From contig JAJSPD010000019.1 of assembly GCA_021307315.1 (NCBI GenBank), positions 496,001 through 560,000 of the forward strand: DNA of 64,000 nt, given 5' to 3'. The notes beneath the pieces were generated by a model, which saw nothing but the letters and a program-made list of their open reading frames with translations, was not told the DNA's origin and did not search any database. This DNA is from Bisporella sp. PMI_857 (lineage: Eukaryota > Ascomycota > Leotiomycetes > Helotiales > Helotiaceae). How positions within the stretch are numbered: the first letter of the stretch is position 1; each line of letters starts with the position of its first letter. Both the position numbers and the translations under genes were made by a program. Of the stretch, positions 1-11,181 are shown piece after piece.

Positions 1-2139
1 TGCAACCTCGTACATCGCCAGATGTGGCTAGTGTTGGTTATTACAGAACTCACCTTGAGAATGGGGTTACTGCCGAAATGAGTGCTAGCATGCATGCTGG
101 AATTATCAAGTACCAGTATCCTAAAAATGACGGTCGCTACCTTCTTGTCGATATTAGTCATTTTATCCCAAGTGCTGGCAAGAAAGAGCAATGGTACAGT
201 AATGGTCAGATAGAGCGAAGTGCGGATGGCACGTGGTATTCCGGTTATGGTGTCTATAGAGAAGGTTGGGGATGGGGTGAGTTACTAGACACGGAGCATT
301 CTTAAAATCTAGTATTCTAACTCTTTCTTAGGTGGTGATTATCGAGTCTATTTCTGTGGCCATTTTGATACTACACCTACCAAGGCACAACTCTTCTCTG
401 GAAAGGCTACGGACCCGTACTGGCCAAATACAACAGATGTAAAGCCTACTTTTACACAACAAACTTCAATTCAGGGCGGGACTATTGGATATCAGTACGC
501 TAACCGCATTGGTGCCCTTTTTGAGTTCCCATCCAATGTTTCGACCATCACCTCAAAAGTTGGCATCTCCTGGATATCAGTTGATAAGGCCTGTGGGTTC
601 CTTGACGAGATTCCATCATGGAATCTCAATTCAACTGTCGCCGCAGCTGAGGATAAATGGAACTCTGAAGTATTGTCAAAGATTGATGTCAAGACCACAA
701 ACGAGACACAGCTAGAGATGTTCTACACTGGCCTTTACCATTCACACTTACTACCGTCAGACCGTACTGGAGAAAATCCTCACTGGGAGTCCGATGAGCC
801 ATATTACGATGACTTCTATACCATTTGGGATACCTTCCGATGCCTCCATGCACTTACCACTCTGATACTGCCCAACCGTCAAATAGGCATTGTCCGTGCA
901 CTCATTGATATATGGCGATTTGAGAGGTTTATGCCAGAAGGCCGAAGCCATAATCACAACGGCCGTGTGCAAGGAGGTTCTAACGCTGACAACGTCTTGG
1001 CCGATGCCTATGTCAAAGGCCTACAAGGCGGCATCAATTGGGCGGATGGATACCTTGCAATGAAGACCAACGCGGAAGTCCAGCCATACAACAACTTCGA
1101 CTTCGAAGATCCAAGTGGGAGTACAAAAGAGGGTCGTGGCGGACTTCAGGACTGGAAACAGTATGGCTATGTGACCACGGCAAGGGGACGATGCTTGAGC
1201 AAGACCGTAGACTATTCAATGAATGACTTCTCGCTCTCTCAAGTCGCACGAGGGGAAGCGCCTCAGGATGTTGCTCTCTACCTGAACAGATCAACGTAGG
1301 TCACATTACTTTCCCTTCAACTCTATTAGGTGTGCTGATATTTTTTTAGTGGATGGCAAAAGACATGGGCTGCAAATGTCACATCGCTCAACTTCACAGG
1401 ATTCCTCGCACCCACTTTAGCCAACGGCAGCTTTCAAGCTTACAATCCGTTGAGCTGTGGTGACTGCGATTGGAAGGCGATCAGTTATGAGGGTGTTCCG
1501 TGGGAATATAGCTTTAGCTTCCCTTTTGACATGAAGACTCTTATTTCTCTAATGGGCGGCCAGAAAACATTCGAGGCCCGACTTGACACGATGTTCATCC
1601 CAGGCCTGACGGGCTCGAATCAGGGAGGCAACAGCGCAGGAACAACGATCTTTAATCCGGGTAATGAACCCAGCTTCATGACGCCGTTCCTGTACAATTA
1701 TCTCCCTCAAAAGCAGTGGAAATCGGTGAAGAGGTCAATTGATGTGGTGGATGAGTATTATAATAATGGAAGATCCGGCATTCCTGGAAACGACGACGCT
1801 GGGTCGATGAGCAGCTGGCTGGTGTGGAATATGATTGGGCTGTATCCCGTGGTCACCCAGCCGGTATACCTTGTTCTTGCGCCACGATTTGAGGAGACCA
1901 CCCTCCAGCTGGGAGATGCTGGCGGGACGCTGAGAATAAAGGCTCGCGGGCTAGAGAAAGGTCAATACGTGCAAAGCCTGAAAGTCAACGGTCAGCCGTG
2001 GACCAAAAGCTGGGTTAGCCATGAGGACTTGGTGGGCTCGAAGGGCGAAGGCGGACTGCTGGAGTTCGAGATGGGACCTGAAGCGAAGACGTGGGATACC
2101 GGAGATGTCCCGCCCAGTCCAGGATATATAAGCAAATAA
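1..2139 (+). CDS. GH92 alpha-mannosidase, 5' truncated by window
   Basis: Glycoside hydrolase family 92 enzyme (exo-acting, calcium-dependent alpha-mannosidase family), probably acting on mannose-rich glycans. The reading frame is already open at base 3, so the start lies outside the window. Exons 3-276, 332-1295 and 1350-2139 join in frame through GT-AG introns of 55 and 54 nt and give about 675 residues; roughly the first 100 residues are missing if the protein has the usual length of about 780. Family hallmarks near the C-terminus are GNEPSFMTPFLYNY followed by GIPGNDDAGSMSSW and the GLYPV segment. NXT/NXS sites are frequent, as expected of a secreted or vacuolar glycoprotein. No break is visible in the part present. 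The family call is firm; substrate specificity is not known. Confidence 0.9.
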
Positions 2140-2391
2140 ATCCATTAATTCTAGAGTTAATAGAAAATATAATCTGCAGCATCTCCTTGTGTTGCTCCTC
2201 ATCACTCTATCTCGTCAAAATTGCTGTCATTATCTCGTTGTTGTTGTTTTTTTTACTCTATATAATGAAATACCCCAGTTTGACAGCCTGCATAGGATTT
2301 CTCGCCGAAGGGCTGCACCGGCCATAGGTTGGCACAGTACGGTGATTCCACGGTATGCCCGTGCTTCCGATGCTAAGTAGCTCCATCTAGG

Positions 2392-4757
2392 CTAGATTAT
2401 ACATATAACCTGAGGTTCGCATTCCGCAAATAGTCTTAAACTTGGTCCTTTCGAAGCTTGTGAGGCAAATATTCCTACGCGATAATATTTGCCGCTCTCC
2501 TTCGCTGGGTGCAAAATGAGTCCCCACACATCGCGATCGTATTCTTCAGCTTGGCCACTATTAGAATCGCTCCTCGCACTTGTCATAGATTCGTCGTCGG
2601 TGACTTCTTCGCTATTTCCTTCCTCATCAAGGTTTTCTCCCACGCAATCACATCCCTTCTCATCGCTAGATACTTGATCACTACCAGTGCTTTCTTCTTC
2701 AATGTCATCTATATCATCCAAATCAGCGCTTGCAATCAGCAACATCAACATCTCGTGCCGTGGCTGCTCTTCTGGGTACTCAATGGTCCAATCTAGCTCA
2801 CAGTAGGCTATATGCGCACCTCGAGTTTTTAATTCACATATTTGTCGAAGAAAAGCTGTGTGTCGAACAATAGTTAAATTGGATGGCAAGAGAATAGCCT
2901 TTCCGGCTATCTCCAAATATCCATCTTTGATGCTACCGAAAGGATTGGTATTCTCAAGCGTGATACCTGCCTGAATATTCTTATATTCGGCCCGCAGATT
3001 AATGTGTCTGGAGTAACAGAACCTGGATGAACCGTAGTCAAAGGGACTATTCTGACATGCCCAACTCCACGAAGGGGCGATATATGGATTTGGTGAGTCC
3101 AATGCCTGGAGATGGGTTTTCAAACCCCTGAGGGCAGTGGAAGTGGGCGTCCATAATAGCTCCCGCAATAAGTCTCCTTTCCAGAGCCCAGCAAGATAAC
3201 TGTCATTCGAGGCAACGGCAACGTATTTTGCCAATCCAGAAATAGCCGGGAGTTTATCTTTAGGAATTGTAAGATTTCGTCCCGCATAGAGGGGCAAAAC
3301 TTCTCTCCACCATTCATACATTCGCATCGTTGTATCGTTTCCAGATTCTTGACTCATAACAATATCGGAAAAAAGTGAGTCATAATGCCGATCATCAGCC
3401 GCATTCTCTGAGGTTTGGTTATTTTCACACAGGAAATGAATTCTCGATCTTCCAAAAAATAAAAGCCTTGTTGATAGGTGATATTCTTGAAATGTCCAGC
3501 CGCGGGTAGGCCAACTAGAATTGTGCTCATCTAGACTAATGAGATCAATCGTAGTGCTTGTATAGTTAGGGAATAGAATCGGATCGTTAATAGTGTATAC
3601 TCCGCAGACAGGCGGTGCAATTGATGATTTAAATCCAATGTCAATTTTAGATATGGTTCGGTCAAGGTATCCTTCTTGACCGAACGATGAACCCAGCAGA
3701 CAAAAGGTGACATAGGCATGCCCATAAATAAGCCCCATGTTTACGGACTCTTTATCCCAGTCGTCATGATCATCTTGCACAATACAAAGCGCATCGACCC
3801 AGATATAGCGTAAGGATAGTGCTCTTGCAATTCTCACTGCATCCTTCACAGGCTGAGACATTATCTCAATGGGAATTCCTGCCAGCCGGGCTTCTAAGGA
3901 GGACTTTTCTGTCTTTAACTGCGAATTCCCTTCAACAGTAGATCCCCAGCAATAGCTAAGAGCAGCATATTTGACAACTTCAGTTTGATTGCCGATAGGA
4001 GGTATTAAATCTTGGGTAATTACAAGCCGCGGACATTCAAGTGATGAGCCGTAACCAACATCAAGTAATCTTGTCGGCATAAATGATGTCTTGCGCAATG
4101 GATGACAGGACTGGACACATCTATTGATATTATATGTCATCATCGCGATGTTTTCTTTGCATAGAACTTGAGTCATAGGTGGTTTTTCAAGTCGTAACCA
4201 GTGTGCAACGTCTCCTGGAGGACCTCGAGTCAGCTTAAGAAAATCTTTAGGTTAGAAGTGAAAATACCAAGATTTGATTCTATAGGAAACAACAAAGAGC
4301 TACTCCAACTCTGTTCTGACTCGTCTGGATTTGAATCAGACGCTGAAGCTTCTATATCAAACCGGAGCATTGCGACCAGTCCTATTAGTGCGGGCTTACC
4401 CGCACGCAGTTCATCTCCCCACCTATAGCGAAGAGTAATTATAACATGCCCTACGAAATCCAGTGCAGATCTCTGAATAGAAGCTCTAAAAAAGCCGCAG
4501 AATTCGCACCCAGCCTCGGCAGATGCCGCTAGGCCAGGGAGATCAGGTAGAATATCTCTCCATTCGTAGTCCAGAGGGAAATGTCTCTGCCGGTCATCCT
4601 CGTCGAACTTGAGAATTGATCTCCCAGAGTCTAACCGCACTTCGTAACCGTCTTTGTCATCAAATTTAAGAGCCTCGCAGGATATACATAGGGTTGCACC
4701 GAGAGTAAGATTCTGCGTTGACACATCCGACGGAATGTCATTGTTTGTGGGACACAT
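2392..4757 (-). CDS. HET-domain (heterokaryon incompatibility) protein
   Basis: Two exons, 4268-4757 and 2392-4214, join in frame across a 53-nt intron (GTATTT ... CTCCAG) to give 770 residues. The N-terminal exon carries the cysteine-containing lead segment often found before HET domains (CEFCGFF). Exon 2 holds the HET core: AALSYCWG, then RYIWVDALCIVQDD, then the downstream PTRGWTFQEYHLSTRLLFFG block. The region of residues about 680-720 is very acidic (DDIDDIEEE type runs). HET proteins trigger programmed cell death after nonself recognition; that role is family knowledge, not shown here. The donor is not a perfect consensus, so the exon junction is less certain than the domain call. The gene is convergent with the GH92 gene, 250 bp away. 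Confidence 0.88.
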
Positions 4758-6042
4758 TCTGCGACGACTGGCTAGGTTTTAAATGCAAGAAACGTTCTGA
4801 GTATCTTCAAGAATAGTTAGATCAAACCCAACGGTGCTTGTTCCGAACTGTAGTCGGAATCCCCCCAATGATGAGCCACCTGGCCAGGATGTAGAGCTAT
4901 TGTACGCCAGCCAATTATGGCTCTTGCGCTTCAGAGCCACATGCTCAGGACATTAAATTTTCCGCTATTTCTCTGTATTATTAGTTTACTCTCTTTAGTT
5001 CAGGTGTCAGGTCCTCTATTAACGATTGGACATACAGTTGGTGCCACAAAATGTGTACGAGTTTTTAAATTATTTTTACCTTCTATAACAACTTGTGTGA
5101 CAATAGGCAAAGTGAGTAGACTCCAAGTCACGCATAAGAATTAAGTAAAATAAACGTTAAAAGCTACAGAGTTTAGGAATCGGGAAGGGCAGTCCTAACA
5201 CAGGAACAAGCAGTATGGAAACCTGAGGCAACAGCGAAAAACTGCAAAATCAGGCAACCCTCCATCTGCCTTGTTGCCTATTTCTCCCCCTTTTTTGTGC
5301 GGCAAGACATAGGGACATTGTCCCGAGATCGTTAATAGGTGCGTGAAGACCATCACAATTCTGTGAAATATTGTTTGGATTCTCCTTAAAATATGGTGTG
5401 CAAAAACATTAATTTCGAGATGTTAAAACTACACTGTTCTTATCCGTTCGGAAAGCAGCAACATTTTATTTGCGCAAGAATCGGATAAATGCATTGGCTA
5501 GCGGCATCATCTGGCTCGAAATCTATGAAAACCCGATATGACATTGATTTACGCACAAAGCCGTGTTAAGCTTGCAGATTTCAACTATACAGGCATCAAT
5601 GGCGCAGACTTCGAACAATCTATAACTTTTTATGAATGCTTGGCAGTATAGCTCGCCCCAGAAAGCATTTGTGGTGCCCATGAAGGAGAATTTGCCCTTG
5701 GTTCTATTAATACTTTATTGATCGCGAATCCGAGGTTTACGATAATCAAGATCTTGGCCGAAAACATGGAAGAGAGATCATGAACTTGCTTCAGTACATG
5801 ATGTGCTCAATAGCGGACCTTACTCCAATTGGACTATATTTATTGATATATTCTGGGACAGTCGAACATACCGCTCTACTGTTTATAACCATCTTGGCAG
5901 AGTGTGACAGTTGCAAACCCAATCTACAGTAGCTATGCCACCAGAGATGTTTAGAACATAATGCCTGTTGCCAAAAGCTACTCCAAAGACCAACAGTAGG
6001 TTACATATTGATAAGATGAAAGGATAATGAAACGGCCATTGT
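4758..6042. other. Intergenic region, about 1.3 kb, with a possible decayed coding stretch
   Basis: No intact gene is supported. On the plus strand at 5576-5774 one frame reads protein-like (for example EFALGSINTLLIANPRF and ILAENMEERS) but has an in-frame TAG and no start, so it may be a remnant of an unrecognised gene. The short plus-strand ORF at 4917-5144 has no recognisable features. Confidence 0.4.
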
Positions 6043-6744
6043 TTACTCTCTGTACTCCTCTTCCCGCCACTCGCACATATTTCTTATGTCTTGCTCACTC
6101 CCATACAATATTGACACGAATATCCGATCCGTATTCATGTCAGGCTCGCTGTGGACCGGACTATCGTCCTGTCCCCAACTGAATCTGGCGATTTGTCCGG
6201 TCCCAATCTCAACCTCCTTCTCTCCCTGGAGAAGCTCTGCAAATTTAGCTCTCTGCTCCACCTGATTCCCCTTCATGACGTCTTTGACCAGATTGCTCTC
6301 TTCTAAGAATCTGGTGGGATTGCCAAGCAAAGTGATGGCGTATTTGCTATTTACGATTGCATCCGTATCTGATGGAAACATGCGACCATCCCGATGCCAA
6401 CGAGGTGCGTTCGTGTATTCAAGTGTAGGCTTGGTCATGCGTATACAGAACCAACACGCAACAAGCTGCTCAATCTTCTCTAGAGGGTTCCGTTCATAGC
6501 GATGATAATCATCGCGAGTAATAGTTAGGAAGGCGGTCAAAGTTTGCTGGAGTGCAGTGACATCGACACCGGAGTTGTTTTGTACTGCTTCGCATGCTTC
6601 CCTAGCCAACCGGGAGAGATCAAACACCCCGAAATGGCTGTAGCAGGTAGAAGACTTAAGATTGGCAATTTGCGGCAGTTTCAGGGTCGCGAGACTGGCA
6701 AAGGGGATTTTAAGCTGGGTATTATGCGCTGGACTAGATTCCAT
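6043..6744 (-). CDS. Conserved-looking fungal hypothetical protein with HxD...H pattern
   Basis: A single-exon ORF of 233 residues starting at ATG 6744. I do not recognise the family with certainty. It shows RWHRDGRMF (an H-x-D pair) near residue 118 and HSEP followed by DRIFVSILYGS near residues 200-215; this spacing recalls the iron-binding HxD...H plus distal arginine of double-stranded beta-helix oxygenases and of DUF1826-type proteins, but that is inference from a pattern only. There are no signal peptide or membrane segments. The middle segment (YHRYERNPLEKIEQLVACWFCI) looks structured. The protein could be a 2-oxoglutarate-oxygenase-like or cupin-like enzyme. It stands alone, with relic DNA on both sides. 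Confidence 0.65.
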   Translation of the reverse strand: MESSPAHNTQLKIPFASLATLKLPQIANLKSSTCYSHFGVFDLSRLAREACEAVQNNSGVDVTALQQTLTAFLTITRDDYHRYERNPLEKIEQLVACWFCIRMTKPTLEYTNAPRWHRDGRMFPSDTDAIVNSKYAITLLGNPTRFLEESNLVKDVMKGNQVEQRAKFAELLQGEKEVEIGTGQIARFSWGQDDSPVHSEPDMNTDRIFVSILYGSEQDIRNMCEWREEEYRE

Positions 6745-7094
6745 AATGCCGAAGTTAATAATCTTAAATACAACCTCAGCTTAGATCTAACGGAGACGTA
6801 CTTGAGCAACCGCCGACGGGTCAAGATGGATTATGACTGCTGCGTAACTTACGATAAGTACAAATGGACACAGCCCCTTAAGCGCCGAAGCGTCAGTTCT
6901 CGTTTACGTAACATATGTATTCAGCCAATCAGGAATCGTTATTTTGATAGAATCTATCCTCTATTCCACGTATCTACACCATATTCTCATGATACCATTC
7001 AAAACAGTCACCTGTAGAACAAAAAGGGATCTGGCATGCAATACAGCCGGATCTTGATGCGCGAGAACGTTGATTCGGCCGAGAATTAGCTGAT
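6745..7094. other. Intergenic region
   Basis: A plus-strand ORF at 6544-7017 overlaps the previous gene in antisense and has no domain features; it is treated as a shadow. Nothing else is supported. Confidence 0.4.
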
Positions 7095-7990
7095 ATCTCA
7101 CCTAATATTTACCGCTTCTTAGGTACCTTGCATGCTTTTTCTTTTTGCAAACATAGCAATCCTTTAAGGAACCTAAACGCTCAATTCGGTGCTCTAGCTC
7201 ATGCTTTTCCGGAATATATATTTTCCTTTTCCGTACTTCTTTTTTAGATTCCTTGATTAAAGCTGTGTAAAGCTCTATTCTGAAATCGAGTTGAAAAGTA
7301 TACTTCTTAGTGGTAGAAACCTTTAAATAGAAAGATAAAAAGTAAAAATTAACTAAAATAACTTTGAATAAAAAGTGCTATATAGCATGCTATCTTCCTG
7401 TGCGTATGCGGCGCAAGCCAGCGTTGTAAAAGTGTAGCTGATCACTTCGATCGACGGTATTCATTTAGTGATTATAATCGTCGATAAACTGTAGTATTTC
7501 AAGCTTTTTAGTGGGAGAATCACTGAAAAGAACTCTTGCTATTTTAGCTGAGAATGAAGTTCCTTAGGTCTTTTTTTTTGCTCGGACAACTGTTCTTAAG
7601 CTTTCTGATATAGTGGACTGAAATAGAACCAAAGCGTTGCTTTTCCAGGCCAAAAAAATTATAAAATTTTGGGTTTTCCAATGATTTTTTATATAAGGTT
7701 CCCCAAAGAATCTTGTCTTTAGCCTTGTCGGTAGTCTTTATTTGTACAAAATCCTTCAATATGCCTGAATAACTACGGCATGTGCCTGTAGCTCCTATTC
7801 CCCAGCTCCGAAGTACTGTTAACAGTTTTGTAGATGTAAAAAGGTTATTCAAGTAGACACAATACCCGAAATTAGCTGTAGGAAGCTTTGAAATCAAGTA
7901 TGGAAAGACAGCGGCTATAAAATTCGTCTTAAGCTCTGTTAGGAGCGCAACGCCTGGAGAGAGTGAGCACTTGGCCCATAAGCTGAGTTC
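7095..7990 (-). mobile_element. Decayed PiggyBac-type transposase (DDE_Tnp_1_7)
   Basis: Minus-strand remnant of a PiggyBac-family cut-and-paste transposase. The ORF at 7544-7897, which stays open upstream to about 7990, carries the block around the third acidic region: YCVYLNNLFTSTKLL and RSWGIGATGTCR, followed by LKDFVQ and WGTLY, as in fungal PiggyBac proteins. Between 7100 and 7330 the same strand encodes a C-terminal region rich in Lys/Arg ending in DCYVCKKKKHAR, which fits the cysteine-rich C-terminal finger of these transposases. The usual third aspartate of the VFLDN motif is Asn here (YLNNLF), and stops interrupt the frame on both sides, so the copy is dead. The N-terminal half and the terminal inverted repeats were not found. 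AT content is visibly high, compatible with repeat-induced mutation, but I could not measure it. Confidence 0.75.
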
Positions 7991-8436
7991 TCTTGCTTTT
8001 ACAGCTCATTGAGTTAGGCCTCACAATTATGGACTTAATGAGTCGGTAAGACTTCTTAAAGCTTTAAAAAACGTAGCCTAAAGCTCTAGCGACTCGTTGG
8101 TCCTCATTAAACCCTAGAACTTAGGCCAACAGCTTTTGTTACAATCCAACTCAATTTGTAGAGACTAATGATTTAAATTTAAAGGTTAAAAACCCGACCC
8201 ATGTGTTCCCATCCCGCAGTCTACTTCCAATGTACAGATCAAAGTCACTCTGGGTGATTTCGGGACAATATACATTGCGGACCAACCAGGAATTGAATTG
8301 GTCAGTTTCAATGAAATTTAAAATCTCTTTACGACTCTCTGCTATTTTGCACTAACCTGGGCTGCTGCTGGCTAGGCCAGACCCATCATCCTGTTGTGGT
8401 TCGGAGATGGTATTTGGGTCAGTATTTGCTCATGTC
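7991..8436. other. AT-rich intergenic region beside the PiggyBac relic
   Basis: No coding signal recognised. Short imperfect repeats of a CTCATTGAG/CTCATTAA type around 8005-8115 may be eroded ends of the neighbouring element, but no matching terminal inverted repeat could be defined. Confidence 0.35.
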
Positions 8437-10467
8437 CTAGCCAAATATCCCGGAACCTCTCAAAGCGTTGTTCAATATTGTTTCTTTAATAGCGGCGAAT
8501 ACTAGTCGTATGTTCGACGTGTCCGTGGCCTGAACTAGATGAGGGTAAAGTGGTAGATGGGCTCGGTTGACCTGGTTGAAGCGCCATAGGATGTATTTCG
8601 CAGCCTTGTTAACATCCTGTCCGCCCGAGTAGTCCGGAAAGTAATTGCTGAGTGGCGATCGAGCAAGCTTTTCTCTGAAGACGTCAACCTTGTTGAGCAA
8701 CAATACGATGGATGTCCTCTGAAACCACCGAGAGTTGACTACTGAGTCGAAGAGTAGCAGGCTCTCCATCATAGCATTTTGACTACTCTCCTCGAGAAGA
8801 ACTTGGTCATAATCACTCAAATTGACAACAAAGATGATGGTGTTGACATTCTCAAAGCTGTGGATCCACTTTTTCCTTTCAGATCTCTGGCCGCCCACAT
8901 CAAAGAGATGGATTGACAGCGCGCCCATTTGGAAACGGGTTTCGTAAATGCCGTTGGTCTTCGTTCGAGCCCTGAGCACGTCAGCTTCAATAGGAAGATA
9001 ATCTGGCGCGGCTATCCTTTCTACTTCTTCAAAGAAACTAATACAGTCAGTCTTTCGCTATTTCCCACCAGATCGCTGCTTTGAGCCATGACTCAACTTA
9101 CTAGCTAGCCGACTCCATAAGATAGAACTCGTGGCGGTGCTCCATGAGCTTTTCGATGCACGGATCGTTCCATATCGAAAATATCGCCTTTCCAACTTTG
9201 ACTTCGAGACACGGACTCTCTGGAAGGATATGATAGCCCATTAAATACTCGCAATAGCCCTTATTGACTTCCAATTCGGGAGTTATATCAAATTGGTCCA
9301 TAGCCTGGATAATGGCTTTTGCACTATAAAGTACGTTTTTGAATATCGTTGGGCGGTAATTGTAGAGTTCGCTCTCAGATAACCCTTGCAAGTGGATTAT
9401 TTTCATTTGTTTTACAATATCTTCTTTGCCACTATCGCCAGAACCCAGTAGTAAAACCTTGACTTCACGTCTGGATCTCTTTGAATCCTCCTCAAGCCTC
9501 CGGTCTATTGCCGCAGAGCGCTTTTTTGCCTCGTCTTCTTCCGTCCTATTTATCCTAATTTTGGGGATTTGGACCTGGAATTTTATCCTATCTGCTTGCT
9601 TCATTCCTGTAACGCTCGAAGTCTCTATTTTCTGATTCAACCTCAATTGCTTGGATGGCTGACCATCTCCGATTATGTGAAGATCATCTAGGTTTTCTTC
9701 TTGTTGCGATGCTTCAGACAAAAGGTCGGACCCCGAGTTTCGCTTCACTACTACTCCTTTAAGGGACGCACGGATAACACGATCGTATACCCTAGAAATG
9801 AAGAGCTCGGCATCAAAAACGAACTCCCTAGAGAATTTGGATAAATTATCTGTGTAGATGCTGAGGATGGAGTCCTTGTCACGAAGCACAACCAGCGACT
9901 CTGTGTCAATTTGGATTTTCCTAAATATTCTTTGAGTTCTAGGCTTTTCAAGTAGCAGCTTTTGCTTTGACAGTGTTTTACTGAGAAATTAAGTCAGGAG
10001 AAGTTCCAAGAGCAGCTATGATCACTGTACCAGTTGCATGCTGTCAACAGCAGTGTCAATGCGGATGTTTGACGTTGAATAACTTTCTGTAATTCTTCCA
10101 TCCCCTTACTACCAAAGAGGAATCGTAATTTGCTCGTAAAAACGAGTTTCTCATCTTGGTTCTGCTGCAACTCCGATAGCTGACCATCTATTTTGCTGAT
10201 GAGTATCCTGCAGCAGGACAATGAATTGCCGAGATCGATGATCAATTGGTGGTGTAGGTCTGCATCTTCATTCGTATCTACCCATTCTTGTATGTTGGCC
10301 AGCGCCGTTCGGAGTGCGCCAAGTTCGGATACTAGACAAAGAAGGATAAAGTCGGCATCCTTCCACGAGGAGTGAAGGTCGTTCAAGGTCTTGATGGTCT
10401 TGCTGAGAACGTCAACTATATTGACGAGAGCACCAGCAGTCCCTATGACCGCAATAGCTTCTGCCAT
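8437..10467 (-). CDS. HeLo-like/STAND N-terminal domain fused to G-protein alpha-like domain
   Basis: Three exons (10031-10467, 9102-9980, 8437-9037) join in frame through 50- and 64-nt introns with good branch sites and give 638 residues. Residues 1 to about 145 look like the fungal N-terminal domain of STAND/HeLo-like proteins ([22 protein letters not shown], short helices, no zinc or kinase motif). A basic and glutamine-rich linker follows. Residues about 310-638 are a heterotrimeric G alpha-type GTPase: P-loop at about 325 (GSGDSGKE), an all-alpha insert, switch I (RARTKTNGI), switch II ([12 protein letters not shown]), NKVD, and a QATDT version of the TCAT box. The P-loop lacks the Ser/Thr after Lys that binds magnesium in normal G alpha, and the C-terminus (GSGIFG) lacks the receptor-type cysteine. 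No N-myristoylation glycine is available because another domain occupies the N-terminus. Function is unknown; a signalling or nonself-response role is inference. Confidence 0.85.
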
Positions 10468-11181
10468 TGCAGAAATAAATCACTTTGAGCGAAGATGTAG
10501 CAGGTGCAACCTCTGCGATACGGATTAATGCATCGCAGAATTGATGATCCAAGCACCTAACTTTGACGATGATCTTTGTGAGTTTGCGAGTTTTAGAGAC
10601 TCGCTGTCAGCCTCAGCTCAAGGATTCCCGCGGGTTTCAGTAGCACTCTCTGCCTCATGACGAGCGGCAAAGCTGAATGGATGAGAGAATGCCGCCACAC
10701 AGCACAGCCCCACAACCGACCAGGCTCGAGCAAATAACCCCTCGATGTCTCAAGTCTCCTTAATTCACCCCAAAAGGCGCTGGATTCGCCGCACACTTCA
10801 GTTCCCTACATGCTTGTAAGCTCAGCCAGCACTCTTTTCTTTTTCGAAGTCTTACAAGCTTGTGCATACATTACGGTATGGTTTAAATAAGTACTGTGTT
10901 TTAATCATCTGGATTTATTATGGCAAGTTATTTACTCGCAGGGAATACAAACTTGACATTAATTGCTAAACGACTTGTGTAGCTCAATGAGTGATTTAAG
11001 CGGCGATTTAAGCGGCGATTTAAACGGGTATCTACATACAATAAAGCTGTGATGCTCAATACCTAAGCACGTTGGAGCCTAGGACACAGGCCACTCTCTA
11101 GTCCAAGCGCAAACCGCGATTCTCACTTCACATAAACTTTTCAATGAGAAGAATAACTGTTGTTAAGCTCTACAGTTCAAT
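10468..11181. other. Intergenic region with a short tandem repeat
   Basis: Divergent upstream region of the G alpha fusion gene and the KDEL protein gene. At 10993-11028 a 12-bp unit (GATTTAAGCGGC) occurs three times, the last copy diverged. The minus-strand ORF at 10593-10796 has no protein-like features. Confidence 0.5.
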
